From Sulfurospirillum sp. UBA2217 (GTDB lineage Bacteria; Campylobacterota; Campylobacteria; Campylobacterales; Sulfurospirillaceae): a stretch of 64,000 nucleotides of DNA. Made by a program: the position numbers and the translations under genes. The notes under the pieces were generated by a model. That model worked only from the letters and a program-made list of their open reading frames with translations, searched no databases and had not been told where the DNA came from. Within the stretch, counting starts at the first letter, position 1; each line of letters begins with the position of its first letter. Below, in pieces: positions 50,530 through 58,719 of the stretch. The DNA is taken from assembly GCA_002328495.1 (NCBI GenBank), contig DCUJ01000012.1, forward strand, positions 295,258-359,257, read 5' to 3'.

Positions 50530-51879
50530 ATGAAGAAGTCATCGCGCTTTGTTCTCTTGTACTTTTTTCTTCTAATGTGTGGTGCAACAGCCAATGAGAA
50601 TCTTCTCACCATCGAAAGTGAGATCGATGGTTTAACCGTAGAAATCAATGAAAACCCTCGAGGCATTTTGTCAAAGAATACCCCTCAAGTGTTCATGATA
50701 GAAGAGGGTATCGGCACCGGTGGTTTTGGATTTCATCGCGTTATTTTTCACAAAGAGCTCAATGCCACGCATGAATTGTATGGCGAAAAAGAGTTTAAAT
50801 ATAAGCCTTATGATAAGATAGTTGTGAACCAAAAGAAGATACGACCGCACCTTAAAAGAGCACTTTTAGCTAAAGAAAATGGGCTATTACATACCATTAA
50901 ACTTAAACACCAGTATGCCTCACATTTTGAGCTAGACGATGATTATCTCTATGTTTTAACGCAATCACGCACGAAGGTATATAGCAAACGAAAGCGTGAA
51001 GCAAACGATGCGGAATATTTAGAGATCTATGACAGAAAAACGCTTGCATTGCGCAAAGAAATCTTCCTCAATGATCAAAGCACAGACTCGTTTGATAGAG
51101 ACATCGTGTTACATCAAGGGATTTTATATGTCACCTCAAAAAAAGGAAAGGTCGTTTTTTGGGAAAAGAAGAACCTTCTAACACAAGTGCCTAAAGAATT
51201 TCCAAGCTCCGTATACGAGCTTGACAAACTAAGGGTTGGAGGCGAATACCTCTTTCGTTTTGGCAAAGGTGGCGTGGTTGAAATCTACCAAAAAGAGTTA
51301 CATGTAAAGACGATTGATACAAAAAAACACCGTTTTAAAGAGTACGAAACACTGGAGGACAAACGGTTTAATAACATTTTTGATGTGCTCTACGTTGATG
51401 ATAAGCTTTTTATCGCCAATGATTTGGGTGAAGTGCAGGTGTATCGCTTCTCTTCACATGCTTCAACGCCCGTGTACCTTACAAGCTTAAGAGATGCAAC
51501 GCTAAAAGATGCGCATGATGTGCTCGACTTGACGTTGTATGGAAAATCAACATTGCTCATCGGCACCGATAGGCAAGGTCTTTATGGTTACAACGTAAGA
51601 ACATTAGAGCCAACGATTCACATACCTTCCATTGGCAAATATTCCTCCATTTACCAGATGCACATTGCTGAAGAAACACTCTTGTTAACGTATGGAATAG
51701 ATGTATCCTCTCTTGAAGCCTATGATATGAGAGGAAAAATGCTTGTACACCATTTTGAAGGAGAAGCTTTAGGTATCAGTGATTTTAAAGTAAAAGACAC
51801 TATAGCCTATACGCTTGACAATGGGTATCTGTATGGTTGGGATATGTCAAAAATAAAAACCAAAAATAGCTTAAAATGA
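50530..51879 (+). CDS. exported beta-propeller-like protein
   Basis: From the ATG at 50530, 449 residues with a signal peptide (KKSSRFVLLYFFLLMCGATANE). The rest is beta-rich with repeated short strands (FELDDDYLYVLTQS; LYVDDKLFIANDLGEVQVYRF; LLIGTDRQGLYGYNVRTLEP; TIAYTLDNGYLYGWDM), fitting a WD/PQQ-like propeller. Periplasmic location is expected. It starts 13 bases after the AAA gene. Partner and role are unknown. Confidence 0.65.
   Translation: MKKSSRFVLLYFFLLMCGATANENLLTIESEIDGLTVEINENPRGILSKNTPQVFMIEEGIGTGGFGFHRVIFHKELNATHELYGEKEFKYKPYDKIVVNQKKIRPHLKRALLAKENGLLHTIKLKHQYASHFELDDDYLYVLTQSRTKVYSKRKREANDAEYLEIYDRKTLALRKEIFLNDQSTDSFDRDIVLHQGILYVTSKKGKVVFWEKKNLLTQVPKEFPSSVYELDKLRVGGEYLFRFGKGGVVEIYQKELHVKTIDTKKHRFKEYETLEDKRFNNIFDVLYVDDKLFIANDLGEVQVYRFSSHASTPVYLTSLRDATLKDAHDVLDLTLYGKSTLLIGTDRQGLYGYNVRTLEPTIHIPSIGKYSSIYQMHIAEETLLLTYGIDVSSLEAYDMRGKMLVHHFEGEALGISDFKVKDTIAYTLDNGYLYGWDMSKIKTKNSLK
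51298..51307. repeat. TTACATGTAA palindrome inside the propeller gene
   Basis: Exact copy, in frame as Leu-His-Val-Lys. Confidence 0.9.
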
Positions 51880-51936
51880 AAGAAAAAAGATGATACAATT
51901 TGGGTTATTTGAAGATACTATAAATCAAAAAATAGT

Positions 51937-51946
51937 TTACATGTAA
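51937..51946. repeat. TTACATGTAA palindrome before the WG-repeat gene
   Basis: Exact copy, 45 bases upstream of the ATG at 51991. Confidence 0.9.
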
Positions 51947-51990
51947 CCTAAAAATCAACCTTAGTTGCAAAACAATCCAAAAGAGGAACC

Positions 51991-53580
51991 ATGAAAAAAA
52001 CAGCTCTCTTATCATCCTTATTGCTTTTTAGTGTATCTTTGTATGCAAAGTCATTTGTGCAATGCCCGAACAATCAATGCGGTCTAATCAATAACGAAGG
52101 GCAGTGGAGTATAGAACCAAAGTATGAGTACCTTTCTTATAATCCAGATGGATTGTCTAAGTTTATGGAAAAAGATCAGTTTGGATTCGTAGATGCCAAT
52201 GGTAAAGTTATCATTCGCCCACAAGAGAGTAATATCAATAGATTTACTCCAAATGGTCTTGCAAGGTTTAAGAAAAATAACAAATGGGGTGTTACAGACA
52301 AAAAATTTGACACCATCGTTCCTGCTATCTATGATTCTATGACAGACTATGCCGACAATGGTTTAGCCGCCGTTAAAAAAGATGGCAAATGGGGGTTTAT
52401 CGATAGTAAAGGTCGCGTTGTTATTGCGTTAGACTATACTTATGCGGCTGCGTTTGCACCCAATGGTTTAGCAGTTGTTGAGAAAAATGGATTGTATGGC
52501 TACATCGATGCAGTTAACAAGATGGTCATCACACCCCAATTTAAAAGAGCTAATACCTTTTCACAAAATGGTTTAGCCTTGGTGCAAAAAGATGAAGGCT
52601 TAGGTTTTATTAACGCTAAGGGAGAAATCGCTATCGAACTTCAAAAAACCAAAATGGAACCTTTTACCACCAATGGTTTAGCGTTGATTCAAAAAGATGG
52701 AAAATATGGTTATATGGACAAAACAGGAAAAATTATTATCCCTGCTGTTTATGAGAATGCACAAAGTTTTATGCCAAATGGCTTGGCTGTCGTCCAGAAA
52801 GATGGCAAATACGGCATCATCGACAGCCGCGGTGCATTTAAACTCAAACCTGAATTTACCAAGATTGAAAATAACTCAGATTATGACATTCTAGGGCTAA
52901 AACACGAAGCAAGAGGCTGGGAAGTTTACGACATCACAAGCGGAAAAATAGTTGCTACCTACAAAGCTGACGATAAAGGTGTGAAGTATGAAATCACCAA
53001 CGCCAAAGGTGAAATCATTTGGCCAAAAAATGTACAAAAAGAAGTGATAGCCAAACAACCCGAAAAGGTAGTAGAAAAAACGATTTCTCATGAATCAAAG
53101 CCTACAAGCTCAAAAGTTAACAGTGTATTAGTAAGTCAATATGGTATTGCTACAGATACTACAACAGGTTTAATGTGGGAAGATCGCATTGAGATGAGAG
53201 ACGCAGATGTATGGAGCAATGCAAAAATTCGTTGTGCCAACTTAACCCTTAAAGGCTTTGATGACTGGAGGCTTCCAAATATCTATGAATTATCAACCCT
53301 CTTAGATAATACAAAATCAAAAGATCCTTATATAATTGACGGATTCTCTTATGTGCATTCTCATTATTGGGCTTCAGATACCATGCCAAACTTAAACTAT
53401 AATATTAGGTCTATCAATACGTATAATGGTGAAATTAAATGGTCTATTGCACAACTTAAACACAATATAAGATGCGTTAGAGGAAAAGAATTAACCTTTG
53501 ATGATATGTCACGCTTAAAAAAGAGTGGAAAAATACACGTTAGTCAAGAAAATATAGATAAAATTACACCAAATAAATAA
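51991..53580 (+). CDS. exported WG-repeat protein with DUF1566 domain
   Basis: The 529 residues start with a signal peptide (1-19). Seven or eight WG-type repeats follow to about residue 305, each with a pattern like KDGKWGFIDSKGRVVI and NGLAVVEKNG. After a Lys-rich linker, residues 385-500 form a DUF1566/Lcl_C domain: TDTTTGLMWEDR, GFDDWRLPNIYELSTLLD, HYWASDT and IRCVRGKE. Such proteins are surface or periplasmic and of unknown function; binding is likely. The gene has its own leader and AAGAGGA SD. Confidence 0.85.
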   Translation: MKKTALLSSLLLFSVSLYAKSFVQCPNNQCGLINNEGQWSIEPKYEYLSYNPDGLSKFMEKDQFGFVDANGKVIIRPQESNINRFTPNGLARFKKNNKWGVTDKKFDTIVPAIYDSMTDYADNGLAAVKKDGKWGFIDSKGRVVIALDYTYAAAFAPNGLAVVEKNGLYGYIDAVNKMVITPQFKRANTFSQNGLALVQKDEGLGFINAKGEIAIELQKTKMEPFTTNGLALIQKDGKYGYMDKTGKIIIPAVYENAQSFMPNGLAVVQKDGKYGIIDSRGAFKLKPEFTKIENNSDYDILGLKHEARGWEVYDITSGKIVATYKADDKGVKYEITNAKGEIIWPKNVQKEVIAKQPEKVVEKTISHESKPTSSKVNSVLVSQYGIATDTTTGLMWEDRIEMRDADVWSNAKIRCANLTLKGFDDWRLPNIYELSTLLDNTKSKDPYIIDGFSYVHSHYWASDTMPNLNYNIRSINTYNGEIKWSIAQLKHNIRCVRGKELTFDDMSRLKKSGKIHVSQENIDKITPNK

Positions 53581-53617
53581 ATGCCAAAATAGCCTTGGTA
53601 AAAAGCACATTTGCACA

Positions 53618-53649
53618 GTAAAAGGTTTTTACATGTAAAAACCTTTTAC
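53618..53649. terminator. 32-base perfect palindrome centred on TTACATGTAA
   Basis: The palindrome core at 53629-53638 is extended on both sides by GTAAAAGGTTT and its complement. It lies between convergent genes ending at 53580 and 53652 and could form a cruciform or act as a terminator for both. Confidence 0.7.
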
Positions 53650-53651
53650 CC

Positions 53652-54263
53652 TCAAATCTTAGAAATATTTTGAAGCTTAATATACATCATCGCCGTCATC
53701 ACGGCATCGTTCAGCGCATCGTGTTTGCCAAAGATGGGCAAGCCTAAATCTTTCATAATGACATCAAAGCGCAAATCAATGGTTCCCTCAGGAATAAACT
53801 TTATCTTTTTATCATGGTAGATGCCTGAAACTTCGATTTGGCGATTGGGGAGGGTGATGCCAAGAAGGGGTTTGATGTATTTGTTGATCATCTTAACATC
53901 AAACTCAATGTAATAGCCCACCACAGGACGCGCACCGATGAAGTGTAAAAACTGAACGATAGCGTCAAGAGGCTCACAACCATTTTGCAAGTCAATGTTT
54001 CTGATTTGATGAATTTTGATGCTCTCTTCATTAATGTCACAACTGGGCTTAACAAAAAGTTCAAATTTTTCAGACGTGAGAATTTTATTGCCTTTAATTT
54101 TAAGCGCTCCGATGGAGAGTATCTCATCTTTTTTAGGATTGAGTCCCGTAGTTTCCGTATCGAAAACGATGACCTCATCCTCAGGGTAGTCTCCAAATAA
54201 AAACTCGTACCGTTCATCGTTCAACTTTTTATGGTTGAGATGGTTCAACAATCGCTTCAACAT
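53652..54263 (-). CDS. DnaQ-like 3'-5' exonuclease
   Basis: The 203-residue DEDDh exonuclease has Exo I FDTETTGL (D35, E37), Exo II near GYYIEFDVKMI and Exo III HDALNDAVMTA near residue 185. It lies one base after a cNMP-CBS-DUF294 gene. In many bacteria DnaQ-like exonucleases sit beside such DUF294 genes. The gene is probably not the main replicative epsilon subunit; that point is inferred. Confidence 0.88.
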   Translation of the reverse strand: MLKRLLNHLNHKKLNDERYEFLFGDYPEDEVIVFDTETTGLNPKKDEILSIGALKIKGNKILTSEKFELFVKPSCDINEESIKIHQIRNIDLQNGCEPLDAIVQFLHFIGARPVVGYYIEFDVKMINKYIKPLLGITLPNRQIEVSGIYHDKKIKFIPEGTIDLRFDVIMKDLGLPIFGKHDALNDAVMTAMMYIKLQNISKI

Positions 54264-54264
54264 C

Positions 54265-56085
54265 TTAGCTCACCATGGAGAGTTTAAAATGGTGACTCAA
54301 AAACTTTTTAAACTTATTGACGATTTTAAAGCTGTCTTTGAGCAGTTCAAGTTCAAGTTGATTGAGAGCGGTGATGTCGATGAGATTGTCAAAGGCTGTT
54401 CCTGAAGCACTGCGTGCGAGTCTGTCTTTGAGGCGTAAGTTTAAGAGGGTATCAAACGCTTCTGCCAAAGCACCTGCAAAATCCTCATCAAGAATACCCT
54501 TGTGTATCAACTCTTTGATGCGACTGACCGTATCGGTCTCTTCGATGCCTTGTTGAAGCGAGAGACTGCGTATTCCCTGTACAATGGGGAAAATTCCCCC
54601 TTTTTTAACATCGATTTTATTGTTATTGGCGATAAGGTTTGTAAACATTCCGATGGGCGTTTCAAACGCAACCGCGGCTTTGGCAAAATTTGCCATAAAG
54701 ACATCTTGACCACGCGTTCGCTCAAAAATAGACGCTTTCAGTTCAGCCAACATCTTAGCCTCTCCCGCAACGCAAAGGGCATCAAAAAAGATAGCAAGAT
54801 TCATCACATCTTCCATTGAGGGCATATCGCACCAGCGAGTAATCTCTTTTTTATACTCACGCATGGGCTTACACCAATAGGCATTGGAAACCATGATGTT
54901 TCCCTCACACGGTGGAAACCCAAAATCAATCAAAACTTCGGTAAAGCGTTTCATATAAGGCTCATACACAGACGCATCCATGTCATCATCAATGATAAGC
55001 GCGTTGTCTTGGTCAGTTTTAAGCATCTGCTCTTTTCTACCCTCACTTCCCATCACAATTAAACACGCCTTGTGCCACAGCTCTTTTGGCACAATCATGT
55101 GGTAAAGTTTTTCATAAATCTTTTCGTTGATTTCAGAGATAAGCTTCGCGATATAATCAACCTTCGTCCCTTTAGCATGCAATTTTTTAATGATATTGAT
55201 CAAATCAAAACTGGCTTGCTTAAGCTCATCAATCGTCTCCGCTTTTCGAATTTGCACCGCTACAAGATAGGTATGGTTGGCGAAATAACTGAGCAAATCC
55301 AACTGCTCCAAGATACCGACAATCTCTCCCTTGCGCGTCACTACAATGCGTTTGATGGAGTGCTTGGTAAAGGATAAAAGGGCATTAAACAAATAATCAT
55401 CCACCTCAATGGTAATGATGGGATGCAGTGCGATGGGTCCAATGGCAGCGTTTTTATCGTATTCATTGAACAAAACGTGCCGCCTAACCACACTGTCCGT
55501 AACAATTCCGTGCGTATAGTCATCGCCATTTTGAACGATGATACAACTGCTCTTTTTGTGTTCCATTTGACGCAAGGCATCCATGATAGAGCACTCTTTT
55601 TCAACAATGGTAGGCTCATGCAAGTAACTGTCTTGCACCCGCGCCATCATAAAGCCTGAAAGCTCGGTGGTGTACTCTTTTTGTTTGGCGGACTGTATTT
55701 TATTGGCAAGGTCTTGAATGAAATAGGCTTTAAATGAAGCATTACTGTCCAAAAGAGTCAAAAAGTCTACCTTTTTTAGCTCATAACAGATTAACTCTTC
55801 AAGCACCACAAAGCTATCATCACTTTTACCATAAATTAACGCATCGGCATCAAACGAATTGCCTTTACTATAAACCTTAATGAGCTCATCTTCATAGTAC
55901 TCTCCCACTTCACCTTTGATGATGATGTACAAAAATTCTGCGGATGATTGGGGAGAAAAAAGTGTGGTATCTTTTTTATAATACGCAATGTTCATCGCCC
56001 CAATGGCTTTGCCAATCTCTTGTTTTGAAAGCAGTTGAAAGGGGTGAATGGAGCGCAAAAAAGCTTCAAGATCGTACATACTCAT
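54265..56085 (-). CDS. cNMP-binding/CBS/DUF294 nucleotidyltransferase-like protein
   Basis: The 606-residue protein has a cyclic-nucleotide-binding domain (10-125), a CBS pair (150-270), a GlnD-like nucleotidyltransferase domain with VMGSEGRKEQMLKTDQDNAL (344-363; catalytic Asp residues D358, D360) and a helical DUF294_C end. The domain set suggests a nucleotide-responsive transferase; the substrate is not known. It precedes the DnaQ gene and forms an operon with it. Confidence 0.88.
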   Translation of the reverse strand: MSMYDLEAFLRSIHPFQLLSKQEIGKAIGAMNIAYYKKDTTLFSPQSSAEFLYIIIKGEVGEYYEDELIKVYSKGNSFDADALIYGKSDDSFVVLEELICYELKKVDFLTLLDSNASFKAYFIQDLANKIQSAKQKEYTTELSGFMMARVQDSYLHEPTIVEKECSIMDALRQMEHKKSSCIIVQNGDDYTHGIVTDSVVRRHVLFNEYDKNAAIGPIALHPIITIEVDDYLFNALLSFTKHSIKRIVVTRKGEIVGILEQLDLLSYFANHTYLVAVQIRKAETIDELKQASFDLINIIKKLHAKGTKVDYIAKLISEINEKIYEKLYHMIVPKELWHKACLIVMGSEGRKEQMLKTDQDNALIIDDDMDASVYEPYMKRFTEVLIDFGFPPCEGNIMVSNAYWCKPMREYKKEITRWCDMPSMEDVMNLAIFFDALCVAGEAKMLAELKASIFERTRGQDVFMANFAKAAVAFETPIGMFTNLIANNNKIDVKKGGIFPIVQGIRSLSLQQGIEETDTVSRIKELIHKGILDEDFAGALAEAFDTLLNLRLKDRLARSASGTAFDNLIDITALNQLELELLKDSFKIVNKFKKFLSHHFKLSMVS

Positions 56086-56144
56086 GGCAAAACCTCTTTT
56101 TAGTGAATAAGAATATATTGTACTCTATTTCCAGAAAAAGTCAC

Positions 56145-56154
56145 TTACATGTAA
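56145..56154. repeat. TTACATGTAA palindrome in a divergent gap
   Basis: Exact copy between the divergent starts at 56085 and 56219. Confidence 0.9.
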
Positions 56155-56186
56155 CATCTACCCATAAAATCACTTTAAAAATGTGG

Positions 56187-56192
56187 CATAAT
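56187..56192 (+). promoter_or_regulatory. candidate -10 box
   Basis: TGGCATAAT, box at 56187-56192, 32 bases before the ATG at 56219. Confidence 0.4.
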
Positions 56193-56218
56193 TGCACAAA
56201 AATTTTACAAGGTCTTTT

Positions 56219-56479
56219 ATGAATACAACGCTTCAAACTTTTTTAGCTTCCATCACGTCACTGCATCAACTTGAGCCTAAAAACTTACCCAAAGATGTTT
56301 TACACGTCATGCTGAAAATGTCACCTGAAGAGCTTTTTAAAACATGCTCTCAACTGGCGGTTTTACAACACAATATTCCCAGTAAAGAAAATGCTTTAAC
56401 ACTCAAAGAAGAGGAGATAGCAACGCTTGCAGAAGCCTATCTTAAAGCGATTGTTGTGCGTATAAAAACGGGTTTTTAA
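56219..56479 (+). CDS. small hypothetical protein
   Basis: From the ATG at 56219, 86 residues of helical, soluble sequence (MSPEELFKTCSQLAVLQHNIPSK; EEEIATLAEAYLKAIVVRI). No family is recognised. Its end overlaps the convergent lipase gene by 4 bases. Placement after a -10 box supports a real gene. Confidence 0.6.
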   Translation: MNTTLQTFLASITSLHQLEPKNLPKDVLHVMLKMSPEELFKTCSQLAVLQHNIPSKENALTLKEEEIATLAEAYLKAIVVRIKTGF

Positions 56480-57123
56480 AATGGTTTGGCTACAGCAGAA
56501 TAGTTTTCACTGAGAATTTTTGCAATGTTTTTTGCCATGAGTTCATACCCTAAGGCATTGGGGTGGACTTGGTCTGATTTGAGTTCATCGCTTCCAAGAA
56601 TTTTTTCCAAAGCACGGTCTTCGATTTCAAGTCCTTCTTCTTTGGCAATTTCATAATAAAACGATGCGGTATTGAAAGAGAGAATATCATACGTTGGGAC
56701 ACCGACCAAAAGGACATAAACCCCTTTTTCTTTGGCTAGTTTGACCATATGTCGCACATTTTCCTTGGCTTTGATTAAATCCTTTTTACGTAAAATATCA
56801 TTGGCTCCATGGCAGAGAATCAAAATATCAGGCTTGTATTTTTCCAAAAGCAGAGGCAAACGAGCCAAGCCTTGCTCACTCATCTCACCCGATACGCCCT
56901 CATTAATCACTTCTGAGCGTAGGAGTGTGGCAAGAATGGCAGGGTAGCTTTGCTCTTTTGAAACCCCATATCCCGCGGTCAAACTATCGCCAAATGCCAA
57001 TATCTTTGTCTCCAAAGGCAAAGAGAGAGTTTGCATATCAACCTCCTGGCGTGATTGATAGAAATTGATTCCAACAATAATAAGGATGATGAGTACAATC
57101 GTACGTATGTTAAAAATTCCCAT
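56476..57123 (-). CDS. GDSL-type esterase (TesA-like)
   Basis: The 215 residues have an N-terminal transmembrane or signal helix (6-20) and an SGNH hydrolase: FGDSLTAGYG (S47), Gly in NEGVSGE, GANDIL with Asn, and DQVHP (D184, H187). TesA-type enzymes hydrolyse acyl esters and thioesters in the periplasm. It converges on the small hypothetical gene. Confidence 0.9.
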   Translation of the reverse strand: MGIFNIRTIVLIILIIVGINFYQSRQEVDMQTLSLPLETKILAFGDSLTAGYGVSKEQSYPAILATLLRSEVINEGVSGEMSEQGLARLPLLLEKYKPDILILCHGANDILRKKDLIKAKENVRHMVKLAKEKGVYVLLVGVPTYDILSFNTASFYYEIAKEEGLEIEDRALEKILGSDELKSDQVHPNALGYELMAKNIAKILSENYSAVAKPF

Positions 57124-57157
57124 ACCCCTATTGTAGCAACTTTTAGCAAACTATGAG

Positions 57158-57163
57158 TACAAT
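57158..57163 (+). promoter_or_regulatory. candidate -10 box
   Basis: TACAAT, 26 bases before the GTG of the EamA gene. Confidence 0.35.
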
Positions 57164-57189
57164 TCCAAACATTTTTCTAAAGGTTTTCT

Positions 57190-58095
57190 GTGCGTTCTCA
57201 AAAAATTGATCTTTTTGGTATGATGTTGTTGCTTATCGCTATGATAACGTGGGCGAGTTCGTTTATCGCACTCAAATCCGCTATTGGTCCTTTAGGTCCA
57301 ATGACCGTCGTTTTTGGACGTATGTTGGTCTCTAGCTTATGTTTTGTCTACTTTATCAAGGGCTTTTTTAAACTTGAATTTACCAAAAAAGATATCAAAT
57401 ACATTTTACTCATGACGGCGTTTGAGCCATGTTTGTACTTCATTTTTGAAGCCAAAGCGTTGCAATACACCACCGCTTCTCAAGCAGGGATGATTACGTC
57501 GATGATGCCTTTGATGACGGCGATTGGAGCAGGGATTGCACTCAAAGAGGTCATTACTAAAAAAGTGCTTATCGGTTCATTTATTGCTGTTTTAGGAGCT
57601 ATTTGGCTGAGTCTTAGTGCGCAAAGCAGTGAACATGCGTCCAACCCTTTACTGGGGAATTTTTTGGAATTTTTAGCCATGATTTGTGGGGCGTGGTATG
57701 CCATCGCGATTCGTTACTTGACACAACGTTTTTCAGCCCTTTTTCTCACCGCCGTGCAAGGTTTTGTCGGTACTATCTTTTTCTTTCCTCTTGCCATTTG
57801 GGAGTACAATACCATAAGCATGAACTTCACCTCTGAAGCCCTTTTGTGGGTACTCTATCTTGGGGTGGTTGTCACCATTGGAGGGTATGGTATGTTTAAC
57901 TTGGCACTCAGTCGCATCGAAGCCTCTCGTGCCTCTGTGTTTGTCAATCTCATTCCTGTGTTTACGGTTATTTTGGCATACCTATTTTTGGGAGAAGTGC
58001 TTAAGCCGACAGAAATTATTGCGAGTGTTGTTATTTTATGTGGCGTAGCCATTTCACAAATGCCTGCACTACGAAAAGAAAAAAGTCTACTTTAA
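57190..58095 (+). CDS. EamA/DMT family transporter
   Basis: The 301-residue protein has ten transmembrane helices in two EamA repeats. The first has AMITWASSFIALKSAIGPLGPMTVVFGRM, the second LVVWVLYLGV-type core with ASRASVFVNLIPVFTVILAYLFLGE. Substrates are usually amino acids or metabolites exported. GTG start with AAAGG 7 bases before. A palindrome-based hairpin ends the gene. Confidence 0.88.
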   Translation: MRSQKIDLFGMMLLLIAMITWASSFIALKSAIGPLGPMTVVFGRMLVSSLCFVYFIKGFFKLEFTKKDIKYILLMTAFEPCLYFIFEAKALQYTTASQAGMITSMMPLMTAIGAGIALKEVITKKVLIGSFIAVLGAIWLSLSAQSSEHASNPLLGNFLEFLAMICGAWYAIAIRYLTQRFSALFLTAVQGFVGTIFFFPLAIWEYNTISMNFTSEALLWVLYLGVVVTIGGYGMFNLALSRIEASRASVFVNLIPVFTVILAYLFLGEVLKPTEIIASVVILCGVAISQMPALRKEKSLL

Positions 58096-58126
58096 GCTTT
58101 ACATGTAAGATTACATGTAAAGCTTA
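58093..58126. terminator. hairpin made of two TTACATGTAA copies
   Basis: Copies at 58099-58108 and 58111-58120 are extended to 16-base arms starting TAAGCTT, with a 2-base spacer. It lies between the convergent EamA and lutC genes. Confidence 0.75.
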
Positions 58127-58131
58127 GAATT

Positions 58132-58719
58132 TTATACAAACACCACGCAAGCCTCTGTAGCTCCATGTGCTCCGATAACCAAGGACTGTTCAATATCCGC
58201 CGTTTTGGAAGGGCCACTGATAAACACACCAAAACCATTTTCCGCAAACGCAACTTTGGGGTTTGCATAGGCTTCATGCATGGTGGCTACAATTTCACTC
58301 TTAGGGACAACAATCATCAACTTTTGCGTAATAAAATAAAGGGCGCGATGGCGACAGTTTTCCTCTTTGACCCACACAGCACCATTTTCCGCCACCGCAA
58401 ATTCTCCCTTAATAATCGCCAAATCCACATCACGCAACGTATGCGGATCCTCGGTAGCACCCACCTCTTTTGTCCCAAGTGCTAGCTCCTCAACATTAGA
58501 GATAATCACTTTATCGTCGGTATAGTGTTCTTTAATATACGCTTCCACTTCCGCAAAATCTTCGGCAAAGACGGCATTGCCACCCACACTCGCCAGTGAG
58601 GTTGAAAATTTCGCTGCCAAATCATCGTACTGCATGTGTGCAATAGCGATATCAGGTAAAGCGGTTTGGGTGGGTTTTGTTTCTCGTATGGCGTTTAATA
58701 TAGCATCTCGTGAACTCAT
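58132..58719 (-). CDS. lutC: lactate utilisation protein C (LUD domain)
   Basis: The 195-residue LUD-domain protein matches LutC/YkgG: AVFAEDFAEVEAYIKEHY, VEELALGTKEVGATEDPHTLRDVDLAIIKGEFAVAENGAVWV and FGVFISGPSKTADIEQSLVIGAHGA. It is one of three subunits of the iron-sulphur lactate dehydrogenase. It overlaps lutB by 4 bases and is last in the operon. Confidence 0.9.
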   Translation of the reverse strand: MSSRDAILNAIRETKPTQTALPDIAIAHMQYDDLAAKFSTSLASVGGNAVFAEDFAEVEAYIKEHYTDDKVIISNVEELALGTKEVGATEDPHTLRDVDLAIIKGEFAVAENGAVWVKEENCRHRALYFITQKLMIVVPKSEIVATMHEAYANPKVAFAENGFGVFISGPSKTADIEQSLVIGAHGATEACVVFV

